Notes: a model not told the origin generated them from the sequence alone. A stretch of 64,000 bases of DNA from Balamuthia mandrillaris (GCA_031835245.1 JAVKOQ010000277.1:1-64000); one strand, 5' to 3'; positions 22,734-37,625 are shown, counted from the stretch's first letter. Translations and numbers: made by a program.

Positions 22734-23537
22734 CCCTCTCTCCCTCTCCCCTGTATAAACAAACCTAAAGGGACCTTGCTCCCTTCTATCGTGTGGTTGT
22801 ACTCAACCGCTTGAGCACCACGAACTGGATAGAAACGATCTCTTCGGAATTGCAATTGGAGATAGTGGAACCCTATTTGTTGCTTAAAAATAAGGACGGA
22901 GAGATTACAGGCATTTGGTTCTACAACAATGAAGAACAGCAGCGCATCATCACCTTGATTCAAAGGTAAGGCCTTTACTATAGCTTGCCCTGCTGGTTGT
23001 GAGCTCACCAACCACAGTCTTATTGAGCAACAACAGCAACCACAACCCTCTGATGAATCGGCGGCGGTGGCGGTAGGCCCAACAGAAACAGCAGCAACGG
23101 AGCAACAAGCCCCAACCAGAGAGAGTAACAGTGAGCCACCAGCACAACCGCTGCAAGTTGGGGGGCATATTCATCACTTAGCAGTCCCCTACACACCACC
23201 ATCCATGGCAATAGCCACGCAAGGAGCTCAAACTCCCTCTCCCCTTTTCAGCATGTCTCCTTACCACGTTGGCGAGTCCTTTCCTCTGCCGCAGCCACAG
23301 TTTGCTCTTCCCACAAAGGAGGAATTCAAAAGAGCTCTGCTGGATCTCGTGCAGGTAACCTTTTGCAAATGGGACAAATCTTTTTACATCATGCTGCATA
23401 CATGCAAACGGCCTCTTGGTTAACCATCCATTTTGCTTCCTCTGCATCTGCAGCAAGAGCAATTTGTATGTACTGCCTATGAGGCCTATCGTAGACAATG
23501 CCTTCTCTTCAGTTCCCACCACGGCAATTCTGTATAA
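22333..23537 (+). CDS. DCP1: mRNA decapping enzyme subunit 1 (DCP1)
   Basis: DCP1 activates DCP2 in 5' mRNA decapping and acts in cytoplasmic P-bodies. The exons are 22333-22485, 22586-22626, 22771-22965, 23018-23354 and 23455-23537; phases join cleanly. The N-terminal EVH1/WH1-type domain reads 'LSVLQRLDPEIVQVVGSAG', 'HVALYAF', then 'KDVEGSLFVARRD', 'FYRVVVLNRLSTTNW', 'LLLKNKDGEITGIWFY', the expected DCP1 order with the aromatic patch residues. A Gln/Pro/Ser-rich linker follows. The last two exons give 'KEEFKRALLDLVQ' plus 'EQFVCTAYEAYRRQ', matching the C-terminal trimerisation helix of animal DCP1. The protein is short compared with human DCP1A because the linker is brief. Intron 2 carries a (TC)n run. 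Confidence 0.9.
22688..22748 (+). repeat. (TC)n microsatellite in DCP1 intron 2
   Basis: Alternating T and C on the coding strand with a few CC interruptions, placed upstream of the 3' splice site at 22770. It may act as an extended polypyrimidine tract. Confidence 0.9.
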
Positions 23538-23633
23538 CTTACCGACATTGCACGAGGTTTCTTTACTTCCCTCCCTCCTTCTAAACCTTGCCTCTTCTCA
23601 GCATAACCACTTTTCATGTTTGTTGTTTTAATA

Positions 23634-25082
23634 TTATTTGGGATGAAAGGCGGAAGAAGAGGAAGAAGCGGAAGAAGCGGGCAGACAAAACTGGTGCATC
23701 TTCTCTATTGCGGCAACAAGAGTGGTGTGGGATATCAGGAGGAGCTCTCTTGTCTCTGTGAGCATACCATCAAAGGTCCACCGCGACTGCTGTTCGTTTC
23801 TGGTAACCGGAAAACTGTACAACACGGCTCCTTCCTGCAGTGATAACCACCATCAGATCGTATTTTGCGTCACCATCAATACACTTTTCTCTCCCTCCCT
23901 CTCTCTCACGCGCACAAGGATTCTCATGAGACAAGCTGCACGCAAACACAAAACAAAAACGAGAGGAAAATGAAAAAACAAAGCAACCTGGTGCAAGATC
24001 TGATCCTCGGGGCGCAAATAGGTGGCCTCGCTGCCTGTCCTTGTTTTTTTCTTCTTTGGGTAAGCGGTAGTTTGGCCTACGCTTGTGTGGAAGACTGTGC
24101 TGAACAGCAAATAGTGTGCGAAACGAAAGGCAGGGGCTGCTGTGGATGTGCCGTTGCTGTTGCTCTTTTTGCCCGTTACCTGCGAGAGGGAAGGCGGCGT
24201 TGCATAGCCACAAACAACGTGGTTATTTCTCTGCGCCAACTCAAAAGAATGTGAACCACAGTGCCCTACCTCTTCTTCACAGGCCCACTGCATTTCTTCC
24301 AGGAGAGCCTTGTAGAGGTGTGGTGCTAGCTGTGGGGGCACATTGATAAGCCGTTCGTGGAGAATGAGGCCCAACGGGGCTGATTCGTCTTCTGCCAGCC
24401 CTCTCAGCCGTTCCTTTGCTTCTTCGCTTGGTGCTTTGTTTAGCATGTATCGCACTATTTGCTTCGTGCAGCTCAAATCCTGGGCAGGGTGAGGATAAGT
24501 AAAAGGAGAGTGTGTGGCTGAGAGAGAAAGAGACACACCTTGAACTTGTGGAGGTTTAATACAGAGATAAAGCCGTAAACATCGTCACCTCCGTCTATCT
24601 TAACGGTGCTGCCAACGGAAGTTTGCTGTACCACAAAGTCAGCCAACTCAGAAACGTTCCAGGGTTCTCCTCCGAGATATGGAGTCAACAGTTGCTTAAT
24701 GTAGCCATAATCTTGTTCTTTGGGGTCGTAAAACTCGAAATCAACCATTATTTCAGTAAGCTTCTGTTAGGGGCACGCCGTGTTAGTCGCTCACTTAGAG
24801 AACACATGACACATCTGCACTGACCTCACTCTCGTCCTCTGAGGCTTGTTCTCCATCCTCCGAGTCTTCTTCTTCTTCCTCTTCAGCCTCCTCCTCTGAG
24901 TCCTCCTCCTCTCCGGAGGAAGTGTTTTCGGCCTCTGGCTCCTCCCCCTCGTTACCGAACGCCAGCCCTTGTTTTCGCTTTTGTGATCGGGTGATGGACT
25001 CCGTTGTTTCTTCCTCTAGCACCCCCTGCTCCTCCTCCTCTTCCTCTTCTTCCTCTTTGCGAGTTGGGCGGCGTTGCATCAT
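23634..25082 (-). CDS. BCCIP: BCCIP/BCP1-family protein
   Basis: BCCIP (yeast Bcp1) is a nuclear chaperone for ribosomal protein uL14 and, in animals, a BRCA2/p21 partner. The gene reads leftward. Exon 1 starts at the tandem ATGs near 25082/25079 and encodes a Glu/Lys/Asp-rich N-terminus. Exon 2 begins near 24757 with 'VDFEFYDPKEQDYGYIK' and continues to 'VYGFISVLNLHKFK'. Exon 3 contains 'LGLILHERLINVPPQLAPHLY', the family's most conserved stretch. A later exon ('FRFAHYLLFSTVFHTSV', then Lys-rich) ends near 24001, and the last exon gives 'GAVLYSFPVTRNEQQSRW' with the family's 'W(T/S)FD' motif and stop at 23634-23636. Introns are short. It shares its upstream region with DDX42. Confidence 0.9.
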
Positions 25083-25141
<59 letters not shown>

Positions 25142-25334
25142 TGGGCAGGGGGATTGTGGTGGCGCTCCCAGCGACTCCCTCACGCCACACAAAAAGGCCA
25201 AATTATTTATTCCCAAGCCTTATTTGCAACCGAAAACGATCGAGATCATAAATATTGCAACGACCAGTAGCCATTCATAGATTTGTGGCGCAGCACAACC
25301 ACCACACCAGAGGAGAAGAAGAGAGGTAGAAAAG
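25083..25334. promoter_or_regulatory. Shared divergent promoter, BCCIP / DDX42
   Basis: About 250 bp separate the two start codons. The BCCIP side starts with a perfect (CT)n array of about 52 bases at 25085-25136 (GA on the BCCIP transcript), only a few bases from its ATG. No clear TATA box was seen; the role is inferred from the head-to-head arrangement. Confidence 0.55.
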
Positions 25335-28405
<3,071 letters not shown>

Positions 28406-28512
28406 TGATAGCAGAATGCACAACTGTGTAGGTTGCATAGAAATGCTGTTTGCCCTTGTGAATACTTTTAACACCCACACTGTTAATTTCGTTCCTCCTT
28501 TCATGCATGAAA

Positions 28513-28612
28513 CAGGGAGCAGAGGGAGGGAGGGAGGGAGGGAGGAGGAGGGAGGGAGGGAGAGGGAGAGGGAGGGAGGGGAGGGGGAGGGAGGGAGGGG
28601 AAGAAGGAAATG
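28513..28612 (+). repeat. (GGGA)n purine tract between DDX42 and NDUFB9
   Basis: An uninterrupted run of GGGA/GGAG units lies in the ~250 bp between the convergent stops of DDX42 (28405) and NDUFB9 (28658). No coding role. Confidence 0.85.
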
Positions 28613-28657
28613 GAGAAAAAATAATCAATAAACAAACAAAAAAAGACAAACAAGGGA

Positions 28658-29080
28658 TTAATGGACAGCGGGTGAATTGTCTTCCACAACCTCGAAAGGG
28701 GTCCAACCTTCCAGCACCTCCTTCGGCACCGGGAGGTTACGTTGGAACTTGGAGCCACCGAAGGCATGAGGTACTGGAGCAACAGTTAAAAAATAACAGA
28801 AATGGGACAAAAAGGGAAGGGAAGACGCACGTGTGTAAGGGTTTGGATGAGAGTACTGCTCAAGGCATTCTTCGGTTCGTTTGACGAGGGCCGCTACCCG
28901 ATGCACATCAGTCTCGTGCATGTGCTTTCGAAAAGCGTCTCTGATAAGGGCAGCGCTCTCGTACCAAGCTTCACGGCCCACTTTCCAGTTCAAGCTCAAG
29001 ACCAAACTCCTGCGATAGAGGTGACGAACGTGGTTGCGGTGGGCAAGGGCGAAGCGGGGGGCACTGCTGCTGTAGCTCAT
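28658..29080 (-). CDS. NDUFB9: Mitochondrial complex I subunit NDUFB9 (LYR protein)
   Basis: NDUFB9 is an accessory LYR-motif subunit of the membrane arm of NADH:ubiquinone oxidoreductase, in the mitochondrial inner membrane. I start it at ATG 29080. Exon 1 reads 'HRNHVRHLYRRSLVLSLNW', with the LYR tripeptide, then 'RDAFRKHMHETDVHRVAAL' and 'EQYSHPNPY', matching the family closely. An intron of about 85 bp runs from near 28852 to 28772, and exon 2 gives 'HAFGGSKFQRNLPVPKEVL', then 'GWTPFEVVED' and a stop at 28658-28660. The protein (~110 residues) is shorter at the C-terminus than the animal one. The exact splice phase is my best reading. It is divergent from WASHC4. Confidence 0.85.
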   Translation of the reverse strand: MSYSSSAPRFALAHRNHVRHLYRRSLVLSLNWKVGREAWYESAALIRDAFRKHMHETDVHRVAALVKRTEECLEQYSHPNPYTRASSLPFLSHFCYFLTVAPVPHAFGGSKFQRNLPVPKEVLEGWTPFEVVEDNSPAVH

Positions 29081-29344
29081 CTCGCTGGTGCGTTTTGCCT
29101 GCCTGCTTGGTTTGGGTTTGGCCAAGGGGGGCGCGGAGCGCTTCTAGCCGGACGTGGGGGAACACCCCCCAGGCAACCTACCCAACCCCATCATGACGTC
29201 ATTGGAAAAACTAATCGGCTTTTTCTCGCGTGCAGGCAGACCACTCCTCCTACCTACAAGGTCGTACCGAGACCGATTTCCTGCTGCTGCTTGCTGCTTG
29301 CTGCTTGCTGCGGTCTTCCAGTGCCGACTGTTGCTTGCTGCGTC
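29081..29344. promoter_or_regulatory. Shared divergent promoter, NDUFB9 / WASHC4
   Basis: This is 264 bp between head-to-head start codons, relatively GC-rich, with a repeated 'CTTGCTGC' run near 29290-29312. A TGACGTCA (CRE-like) octamer lies at 29194-29201. Function is inferred from position. Confidence 0.5.
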
Positions 29345-32300
29345 ATGGCCAGTGTTGCTGTTCCTGCTGCTGTGGGCAGTAGTACTACGGACGAAGAGTA
29401 CTATTTGGACCCGTTTGATGATGGCTCCTCTAGTGCGTGCCTCCCACTTTGCTTTTATTTTTTTGCCGCCGGCATGGTCCACTCCGCCCTCCACCCACCC
29501 ACCCACCCACCCCGACAATGGTGTGGTTGGTGAGGGAGGGCTGGGTTGATCAGGGAAGTGCTCTCCACATAGACTAACCCCATTTTAGGGTTGGTGGGAC
29601 AAAAGCTGCTTGGCAAACTTCAAGGCTTTGTTAAGGATTTTGCAGGCCAACTAAAGGCCATAGAGACAGCTTTGGAAGAGTCCTTGAGTGAGGTATGGGA
29701 TTCAACCGTGGACCCAATCGCCCTTTCGTTGCAGCCGTACGAACAAACAAGGATTTTCGAGCTTATCAAAACGGACAACAAGCTCTTCAACAAGATGATG
29801 ATTGTCTTCGCTTCCTTGTGCGTAGAAATGAGGACTCTCAGCGAAGAGGTACGGAGCAGCTCAGAAATGTGGCGCTTTTATTTTTCTGTCTTTTTTGTCC
29901 CTGTTAACTTGTTTGTTCTTACCGCATCGTTTGGGTAACAGGCTCTTGATAAATTTGCAGCCCCGTTTTTGACCTTTGGTGAGCAAAAGGAACCAGCTGA
30001 GGGAGAAGCCCAAGTGCAAATCGGTCGCATGTTAAACCCTTTTCTCATAGAGTTTTCCAACTTTGTGAGCCGAGTGTACACCGTCGCCCAAAACGTAATT
30101 CGGCAATTGGCTTCCCTCTATCATCCCAAACAGAAGCTCTTTCAAAGTAGCTTCAAAGGCATCCACTTGGCTTCTGTTTTCGAGCATTTGGGAGACTTGT
30201 TAGTGTCTCTCCTCTCGCTGGACCAAATCATTACTTCAAACCAAGTCTTCACCCATAGCTGGGCCATGTACAAACGGTTCGTTCAATTTTTGTTTTTTTT
30301 AAGTTGCTGTTGTGGTTGCCACCAAGTTAGCACCCTTGTAACTCTAGCTCGTAAGCTATTTTTGCGGACATGCTCACCATTTCTCCTCTCTCTCTCTCTC
30401 TCTCTCTCTTCCTGCTACCTCTTGAGTGCAGCATGACAAAAATGGCAAGGGAGATACCGGGGAAGTACGCTGCCGACGAAGTCGAGCTTGCACAATTTGA
30501 GAAACTGATTTTGAGCTTAGAGGGCCAGCTTTTTGATGGACTTTTATTCCAGAACTGTATCCAACAAGAGTTTGACTTCCCTGGCCTTGTTGAAGTGCGA
30601 CGGAACTCGGTATTTCAAGCCGAGTTTCAAGCAAGTCTGCGAAGTATGCTTGCTGGCGTCGCTAAACGATTAGGTACCTCCTGACCCTCTTTGACCACAA
30701 CGTTAAACATGTCATCCACTGACCAAACTTACTTTGCTTTCATTGAACGGCCCTATGGATACAGGACAAGGAAAAGAAGGCAAGCTTCGCTATCGGTACA
30801 TGGGGCTATGTGCCCTGTATGTTCTTTACTTCAGTCTTTATCGAGACGTAGAAGGAGACAAAGCTTTTTTCAAGCAACTCTGGGAGCTACACACAAAAGT
30901 ACCCGTTATCCACTTGGCTGGAAATGCTCTCTGGTTTGCTCCAGAGTTCTTCATCAAAAACGTTCCTGTCATGGTGAAAACCTTAGGGAAAATTGCTGTA
31001 AGTAAGTTTAGACAAAGCTACCTGGCTTCCCTTGATAAAAGCTTTCCAGCGTACGTTTCTGCATCACACGTGTTCTTTGCCACAATCCTTAAACGCCTTC
31101 CTTTCCATTTCTTATTTCTCTTTACTCAAAAATGTGTTGTCAACAGGTATGTGCAGCAGCTCTACTTGCAAACAAGCGTATGGATGGTGCGGATGGAATC
31201 CAACTTAACCAATCGCGCAGATACCAGCCATATTTTGGCCACGCGGCTCTCCCTTCTTGCCCAGGTATGACTTTTAAACAACTCTTTGAGTGGGCGTGCC
31301 ATGCGGTGCAGACAGAAAATTGATTAGGGAAACTCACATTTTTCGTGTAGGCTCCTGCGCTTGGGTATCGTATAGGCAACCTGTTTAAAAGCTGTGTCTA
31401 CATGCACATTACGTTAAACGTGCCGCTGAAGAAACGACAATTGCGCTATTTGTTTCAGTGTGTCGAGTTGCTGAAAGCCATTCATAGCACTTGTCACCGC
31501 CGGAGTGCAATGATTGGTGAAAGTATATCGTACATGATGCAGCAAGTTAGTTTTAGATTGCAACAACTTCTTCTTCCTATTAAGGTTGTTTTGGCTATCC
31601 AATTCTTTTCTCCTTTCTCGTACAGCACTTTATCTGATTTATTGTGAACGTTCAATCATAGCAACGCCTGGAAACAAACAAAAAATACTCGGACGCCAAG
31701 CTGGATGTGCTGGCTGCAGTTACACTAGCACTACAAATGCTTAACGGTTGTGCGACAAGAGATCGATTGTTAGTTCTGCACCTCTGCTTCCACGTTCTTT
31801 CCCAACCTGTATGTGTTTATCCTCATTCTGCTTGCCAATTCTGTCTGCTTAACTTAGTTTCTCAGGAGTTTCTCAAAGAATCCGAAATGGAAAGTATCAA
31901 GGGGCCATATAAGCAACTGGAGCTACTCTGCCATCTTTCAGAAAAGATACGGGAGGCATGTGAATGCAACTTTATTTATTGGAGCAGAAACATGATACCT
32001 TTGCATTTCAAAGATATCTATGAGAATCCTGAGCACGCGCACAAGCTTCACGTACGGCTCTCATACGTGCTTTCTTTAGAGTGCTTGTTCCTTCAGTGCA
32101 CAATCTGTACTCATCCCTATTTAGTACCTCTTCGCAGCTTTGCAGGATGTTGTGCCACTGTTTCGTCGAGCTGTCTTTAAACCTTATCAGGAGCTACTAG
32201 ACGAATATAAACAGGCAACCATCAATGACCTTAAAGAGGTACTGGGGGTTCCTCTATTTTTACTTATATTTTTTTAATTTTTTTATTATTTTTTTAAGCC

Positions 32301-34192
32301 TCCTGATAACCTTTTCGTTGGCTTTCCAGGAAATACTTGATAGACTTTGCAGGGACATAGAGACAGATCTCCGCCTCCACATCCACTCCCATTTAAACGT
32401 TTCAGAAAGAGATCCCTGGAAAACAGGACTGAGAGATCTTGTCAGTCTCATCCGTGTAAAGCCGCTCCGAGTATTTGACAACACCATCGACGTCAAATGT
32501 ACGTTTTATTCATCCCCAATTGTTGGTTTGTGCTCGATTGACTTAGTTAACCCTTCATTCGGTAATACAAAGCTTATGTAAGCCACTACTTGGATACCAC
32601 ATTTTATAACCTTAATACGGTGGCGCTCTATGATTGGAAAACTTATGAAGAGATGCGCAACCTTGCCAAAGAAAAATATGGTCTTGGCTTGGCGGAAGTA
32701 CATCTTCCAGGACAAACGTTGGAGCAGGTTACTTTTTGCCATGCCCACCTTTCTCCCAATTTCTGTTTTAATTTCTTTTGCTTCTTTATGTGAATTATGT
32801 TGGATATTTTCAGGGATTGGATGTGCTTGAAATTATGCGTAATATTCACATATTTGTGGCTAAATATACCTACAACCTCAATAACCAAATCTTTGTGGAG
32901 GCATCTACCATCAACAAGACTCTGAACACCATAAACATTAGCCACATCTCCAATTCCATACGAACCCACGGCACTGGGATAATGAACACCACGGTTGGGC
33001 TGGACTTCCTCCCTCTTTGCCCCCACTCCTCCTACTTTTATTCCTCTTCACTAATACTGATCATCCTTCCTAAACACATACCGTGCTGATTATCATCTGT
33101 CAACAGGTTAACTTCACATATCAATTTCTGAGACAGAAATTTGTTATTTTCTCCCAGTTTTTGTATGATGAACAAATCAAGGCCAGATTGTACAAGGACA
33201 TTCGCTATTTCAAAGAAAATAAGGACAAATTAGGCAACCACTATCCCTTTGAGCGCGCACAAACGTTTAACAAAGAAATTCGCAATTTGGGGCTCACCGA
33301 GTCTGGCCTCACTTACCTGGATCAGTTTAGAATCCTGATCACTGAAATTGGTATGTCCGTTGTTTCTCCTGCGTATCTCCTCACCAACCTATCTTCATCA
33401 ATACAATCAGGCAATGCCATGGGCTATATTCGCATGATTCGGTCTGGAGGCTTATATTATACCAGTAATGCCATCAAGTTCGTCCCTGACTTGCAAGAGA
33501 TTCCATCCTTTACTGAACTCGCGAACCAAGCCACCCTTCCGCCACATACTATTGAGGCAGCTAGGTATAATCATCCCAGTTCCCAAACACAGGCTTGCTA
33601 AATTCCTTTTTTTCTTTTTTAAAAGCAATTTGGACCAAACAATAGACGACCTCGCCACCAATTTCGCGGAGGGCACTGAATACTTCAAAATGTTAGTCAA
33701 TGTATTTGCCAGCGAGTTCAGGGACTCCCGAAATGTGCACCTTAAAAATTTTCACATCATAGTTCCGCCCTTGACCCTAAATTTCGTTACACATATTCTT
33801 CTTTCGAAGGACAAACTATTCAAGAAAAACACCAAAGAGGGCACTTTCTGTGATGATGGTTTTGCTATGGGTACGCATTCTAATTTTTGGGTTCCATGTT
33901 CAAGTGTTAGTTTGTTTCTAACTTTATCTGGCGCGTCCTATCAGGCCTGGCCTACATTTTGAAGCTTCTCGACCAGTACACCGACTTTGATTCTTTGCAC
34001 TGGTGGGAATCTGTCAAGCACAAATACAAGAAAGAACAAGATAAGCTGAATGCTATGGCCAAGCAAAAGGGCAAGGACAAAGAGGACCAACAGACCCTTG
34101 CCCTGACATTGAAGAAGCTGTCAGCCCACCAAAGAGAATTTGAGCTCCTTCGCTTTACATTCAATGGGGCCAGAATTTTTTTCAAGGATTAA
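29345..34192 (+). CDS. WASHC4: WASH complex subunit 4 (SWIP/KIAA1033)
   Basis: WASHC4 is the large SWIP subunit of the WASH regulatory complex, which drives Arp2/3 actin assembly on endosomes. Exon 1 (29345-29432) encodes a short acidic N-terminus; exon 2 starts at 29589. Colinear family blocks cover the whole length: '[20 protein letters not shown]', '[14 protein letters not shown]', '[20 protein letters not shown]', '[20 protein letters not shown]', 'RLDVLSALVLAEN'-like sequence, '[10 protein letters not shown]', '[20 protein letters not shown]', '[20 protein letters not shown]', '[17 protein letters not shown]', '[17 protein letters not shown]', '[18 protein letters not shown]', '[11 protein letters not shown]' and '[17 protein letters not shown]'. 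The stop is at 34190-34192. More than fifteen short introns separate them. The family is about 1,170 residues in animals; this one is of similar size. No break was seen. Confidence 0.95.
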
Positions 34193-34198
34193 GGCAAA

Positions 34199-34225
34199 GC
34201 AATGATACAACGAAAATAAAGCAAA
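34199..34225 (+). repeat. Short block shared with 39135-39161
   Basis: GCAATGATACAACGAAAATA and the following AAGCAAA, just after the WASHC4 stop, are nearly repeated in the same orientation at the inner edge of the Fanzor copy 2 3' region (39135-39161). It includes an AATAAA that could serve as the WASHC4 polyadenylation signal. Confidence 0.6.
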
Positions 34226-34296
34226 TATTAAATAAATATTAAATAAATGGCAAGGGAAAAAATGAATGAAACAAATAGACCTGAGGGAACGAAGGT

Positions 34297-35396
34297 TTAT
34301 TTGCGAGTCAAAGGAAAAAAACATAAATCGATGTTTACAATACAAACAATAAGAGTGAAGCATGAAGAATGAAACTCTAAAGAGTGACGCCAAGTGGTAT
34401 GTAAGCAGTTGAAAACTTTAAGACGACGAATCGCCCTCTCCACTTCCACACGTTCTGCTCCCAACAGCCGGTTAAACACTTCAGCCAACTCGCTCAAGCT
34501 TTGTCCTTGCTCTCTCTTGATGGGAGTAAAAAAACTCGGCTCACCCAGGTAAGCAAGGTCGCCTAAAAGGATCTCACGAATGGAAAGGTAATTGAGAACA
34601 CCTTGACGAGCAATTGTGAGGTCGTGTACTGAACCTGGAAAAGGGCCGTTGACCCATGAAAAGAGCTCCGTCGCCAAGTCCCACACAAGTTCATATTTGA
34701 CTGTGTGCTGCTTTTTTTTGCCAGAATAAAATGTACGTTGAGTGTTGGCATTCATAGAACGCTGAACAGGACACTCTGTAGTGTCTATGATGCCTGTGAC
34801 TAAAGGTCGGTGGAGAACTTGGCTGTGACACTGGTCAAAGTGCTTTACAAGCAAAAAAAAAAAAAGAAAAAAAAGAAAAAAAAAGAAAAAGAAAAAACAA
34901 GAAAAAAGATCAGAGCGAGAAAAAGAAGAATGACAGTAAAAAAAGACAAAGAAACAAAGAAAGAAAAAAACAAAGAAACAAGAAGAAGTACAACAACAAA
35001 AAGGAGAGAGAGAGAAATAGAGAGGGGGGGGGGGAAGGGGAAGTAATGTAAAACCTTAAACATAGTGACGAGTGGTTCCAATGATGCTTCAACGACATGA
35101 TGGACCCAAAATCGAAAAGTTTTGGGAGTACAACGGCAAAAAGTGCAACCCACGTCCTCAGTGGGATACACTTTCAAAAAGTAAAGCGTCCAAAGCAAGT
35201 ATTTGCAACTAAACGGTCGCTCAAAGTGACATCCTTGCAAAATACACATTAACACAACAGTTGTTTCAAAACTAACCCCAAAATGGGCTCGCCACTTTCG
35301 CTCGTTGACTTTGCTACCAATAAGCTTTTCACCACACTCAAGAAGGTGGAGCATAGCAGCGACACCACGCGAAGAAGCCATCTTTTCTTCGCGCAT
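34297..35396 (-). CDS. Harbinger (DDE_Tnp_4/HARBI1-type) transposase, copy 1
   Basis: The protein is a DDE transposase of the PIF/Harbinger superfamily, which cuts and integrates DNA together with a Myb-like partner. It reads leftward from 'MREEKMASSRG' (35396; a second Met is at 35381). Exon 1 ends near 35057 after 'FRFWVHHVVEASLEPLVTMF'; an intron of about 200 bp, almost pure pyrimidine on the coding strand, follows to near 34845. Exon 2 carries the catalytic triad: the first Asp in 'GIIDTTECP', the second in 'PGSVHDLTIA', and Glu in 'GAERVEVERAIRRLK', with 'GDLAYLGEPSFFTPIK' between. The stop is at 34297-34299. The domains look complete, so activity is possible. Confidence 0.85.
34855..35050 (-). 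repeat. Pyrimidine-rich intron of the copy 1 transposase
   Basis: On the transposase strand this is almost entirely T and C, including a long T run beside the 3' splice site and a run of C near 35025-35035. Copy 2 keeps only the 3' part (about 38336-38460). Confidence 0.75.
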
Positions 35397-35538
35397 CACT
35401 TTCTTGTAAAAAATAATAATATGAGCTCCAAGTGAGCACAAGAGCCTCGCAGAAGAAATTTCGTAGATTGAAGATCGACAGATCGCCAGGTCGCTATACA
35501 CGCAAGTTCGTCAAAGTTCGAACTTATTCAAACTTTCA

Positions 35539-35778
35539 AACTTCAAACTTCAATCTGACGGATACCTGACGGAAACACAGTGCGAACCCTTAAGATCTCG
35601 ATCCTCTCCAAACGAAATTTAATTCAATTTGTCCAACTATCAATCAAACGGAGTTCCTTTTGTTTTTCCGTTGGTTGGGAGTTATAAATTAACTCGAAAT
35701 TTCGGAAAAAAAGATCAAAAAACCGATGGGTTCGCACTGTGTTTCCGTCAGGTATCCGTCAGATTGAAGTTTGAAGTT
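35539..35778. mobile_element. MITE with perfect 51-bp terminal inverted repeats
   Basis: The left arm 35539-35589 and the right arm 35728-35778 are exact reverse complements over 51 bp, containing CTGACGGATACCTGACGGAA. The 138-bp interior is noncoding and AT-rich. It lies between the Harbinger transposase start and the Myb gene of the left unit. The right Harbinger unit keeps one arm only (38290-38333), directly next to the deletion that removed the first half of its transposase. Confidence 0.78.
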
Positions 35779-36018
35779 CGCAACTTGAGAACTAAACTAA
35801 CTATTTAAACTTATGAACTTCAGCGACCTCAATAATGAACTTAAAAACGATCTGCACCGATCTTCGTTCAACGAAATTTCGAAGCCTGAAAACAAGAAAA
35901 GAGGAAAGCAAAAAAGATGAGTTAGCTTCTGGCGTGGTGATCACCACGGCGGTGGCAAAAGTTCTTTTTGAAGGTTGTTTTTTTTTGTTTGTTTGTAAAC
36001 GGTGAAACTGCACAAAAC

Positions 36019-36052
<34 letters not shown>

Positions 36053-36054
<2 letters not shown>

Positions 36055-37111
36055 GAGTGGAGGGAGAGGCAAGGCATGGACTGCAGAGGAACTAAAAGTT
36101 GTAAGTGACGCCATTAAAAGCTTCAACGGAGATTGGGAAAAAGCGTGTCCCATGTTGATGAAGGACTTTGGCAAATCTCGATCTGTGGCCGCCATTCAAA
36201 GGAAATGGAAAGAACTATTGAGTTCAAAAAAGATGGAGCTAAAAAAAAAAGGTAACAGTAGTTGCTCTCTGCCTTTAGGTACTCCTGCTAACTTTTATTC
36301 ACAAGCACCCTCAACATCTGTGATACATGACCTTTTTGCATTAAGAAACAGCATGAGACGAACTGCTGAGCCTGTCTTAGATCAGGAAGCAGAAGAAGCA
36401 ACGGGCTTTTCTGAAGAGGAAGAAGAGGGAGAAGAAAAGAAAGAAGAAGAAGAAGAAGAACTGCCTGAGCCACAATACCAAAAGGTGGCTGTACAGCAAC
36501 ACAACACTCATTACACGTCACCAACACAAAGGCTAAAGCGCAAACGCCTTTCTTCTTCATCACCTCTGCCACATCAACTCACTCCATTACCACAACAAGA
36601 CATCTGGTTTTGGCGTGCTCAGACGACTGATGCTGTGGTCCTGGTTCTGCGAAATCTTCCAGGCTACCGAGTGGAAGTAAAAAGAGATGAGATAGAACAA
36701 AACAAAATATGGGTAATTATCAAAAGGCTTCCATTGTTGGAAGTTGAACTGCAAGCCATATTTTCTGCAATGCAACTGCATGGCGTTGGGCAAGATGCAT
36801 GGCGGTCAGCTAACCAAGCCAAGACGTTTCAATTTCCTCTTATATTTTCAAATAGGTTAGAATGGTCATCTACATGGCAGATGATAGAGAAAGGAGGATT
36901 TTATTTTTGGACCATTCCTTTTCAACTTGACAACAACGAAGAAGAAGCTGTACAAGTAGACCTGAGGGAACTAGAGTTTATTCTACTCACTTTAAATGTG
37001 TTTTTATTTTATTTAAAACACTTGCACACTTTCTTCTTCATTGTTATCAAGTTGAAAGGGAATGGTCCAAAAATAAAATCCTCCTTTCTCTATCATATGC
37101 CATGTAGATGA
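36053..37111 (+). CDS. Harbinger-associated Myb/SANT protein, copy 1
   Basis: This is the DNA-binding partner usually encoded by Harbinger elements. The start is ATG 36053, right after an (AC)n run. The N-terminal SANT/Myb domain reads 'KAWTAEELKVVSDAIKSFNG', 'DWEKACPMLMKDFGKSRS', 'VAAIQRKWKELL', with the expected tryptophans. A Ser-rich linker, an acidic Glu run and a conserved C-terminal block ('DIWFWRAQTTDAVVLVLRNL' to 'GQDAWRSANQAKTFQFPLIF') follow. Past 36950 the frame runs into a repeat that also marks the element ends (coding 'VDLRELEF') and into the palindromic centre, so the last ~50 residues may be an accidental extension. It faces the transposase divergently, with a MITE between them. 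Confidence 0.78.
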
Positions 37112-37240
37112 CCATTCTAACCTATTTGAACAAGCTAAGACCTTTCAATTTCCTCTTATATTTTCAAATAGGTTAGAATGGTCATCTACATGGCATATGA
37201 TAGAGAATATAAGAGGAAATTGAAAGGTCTTAGCTTGGTT
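36818..37240. repeat. Nested palindromic centre of the Harbinger composite
   Basis: A block of about 75-90 bp containing GGTTAGAATGGTCATCTACA occurs directly at 36858-36877 and 37171-37190, and inverted at 37104-37123; a further inverted part runs to 37240. This is the junction where the two units meet head to head, with 36957-37020 also matching the outer right flank (39035-39103, inverted). Confidence 0.8.
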
Positions 37241-37594
37241 CGCTGACCGCCATGCATCTTGCCCAACACCATGCAGTTGCATCGCAGAAAATATGGCCTG
37301 CAGTTCAACTTCCAACAATGGAAGCCTTTTGATGATCACCCATATTTTGTTTTGGTCGGTTTCATCTCGTTTTACTTCCGCCCGGTAGCCTGGAAGATTT
37401 CGCAGAACCAAGACCACAGCATCAGTCGTCTGAGCACGCCAAAACCAGATGTCTTGTTGTGGTGATGGAGTGAGTTGATGTGGTAGTGGTGATGAAGAAG
37501 AAAGGCGTTTGCGCTTGAGCCTTTGTGTTGGTGAAGTGTGATGAGTGTTGTTTGGTTGCTGTACAGCCACCTTTTGGTATTGTGGCTCAGGCGG

Positions 37595-37625
<31 letters not shown>

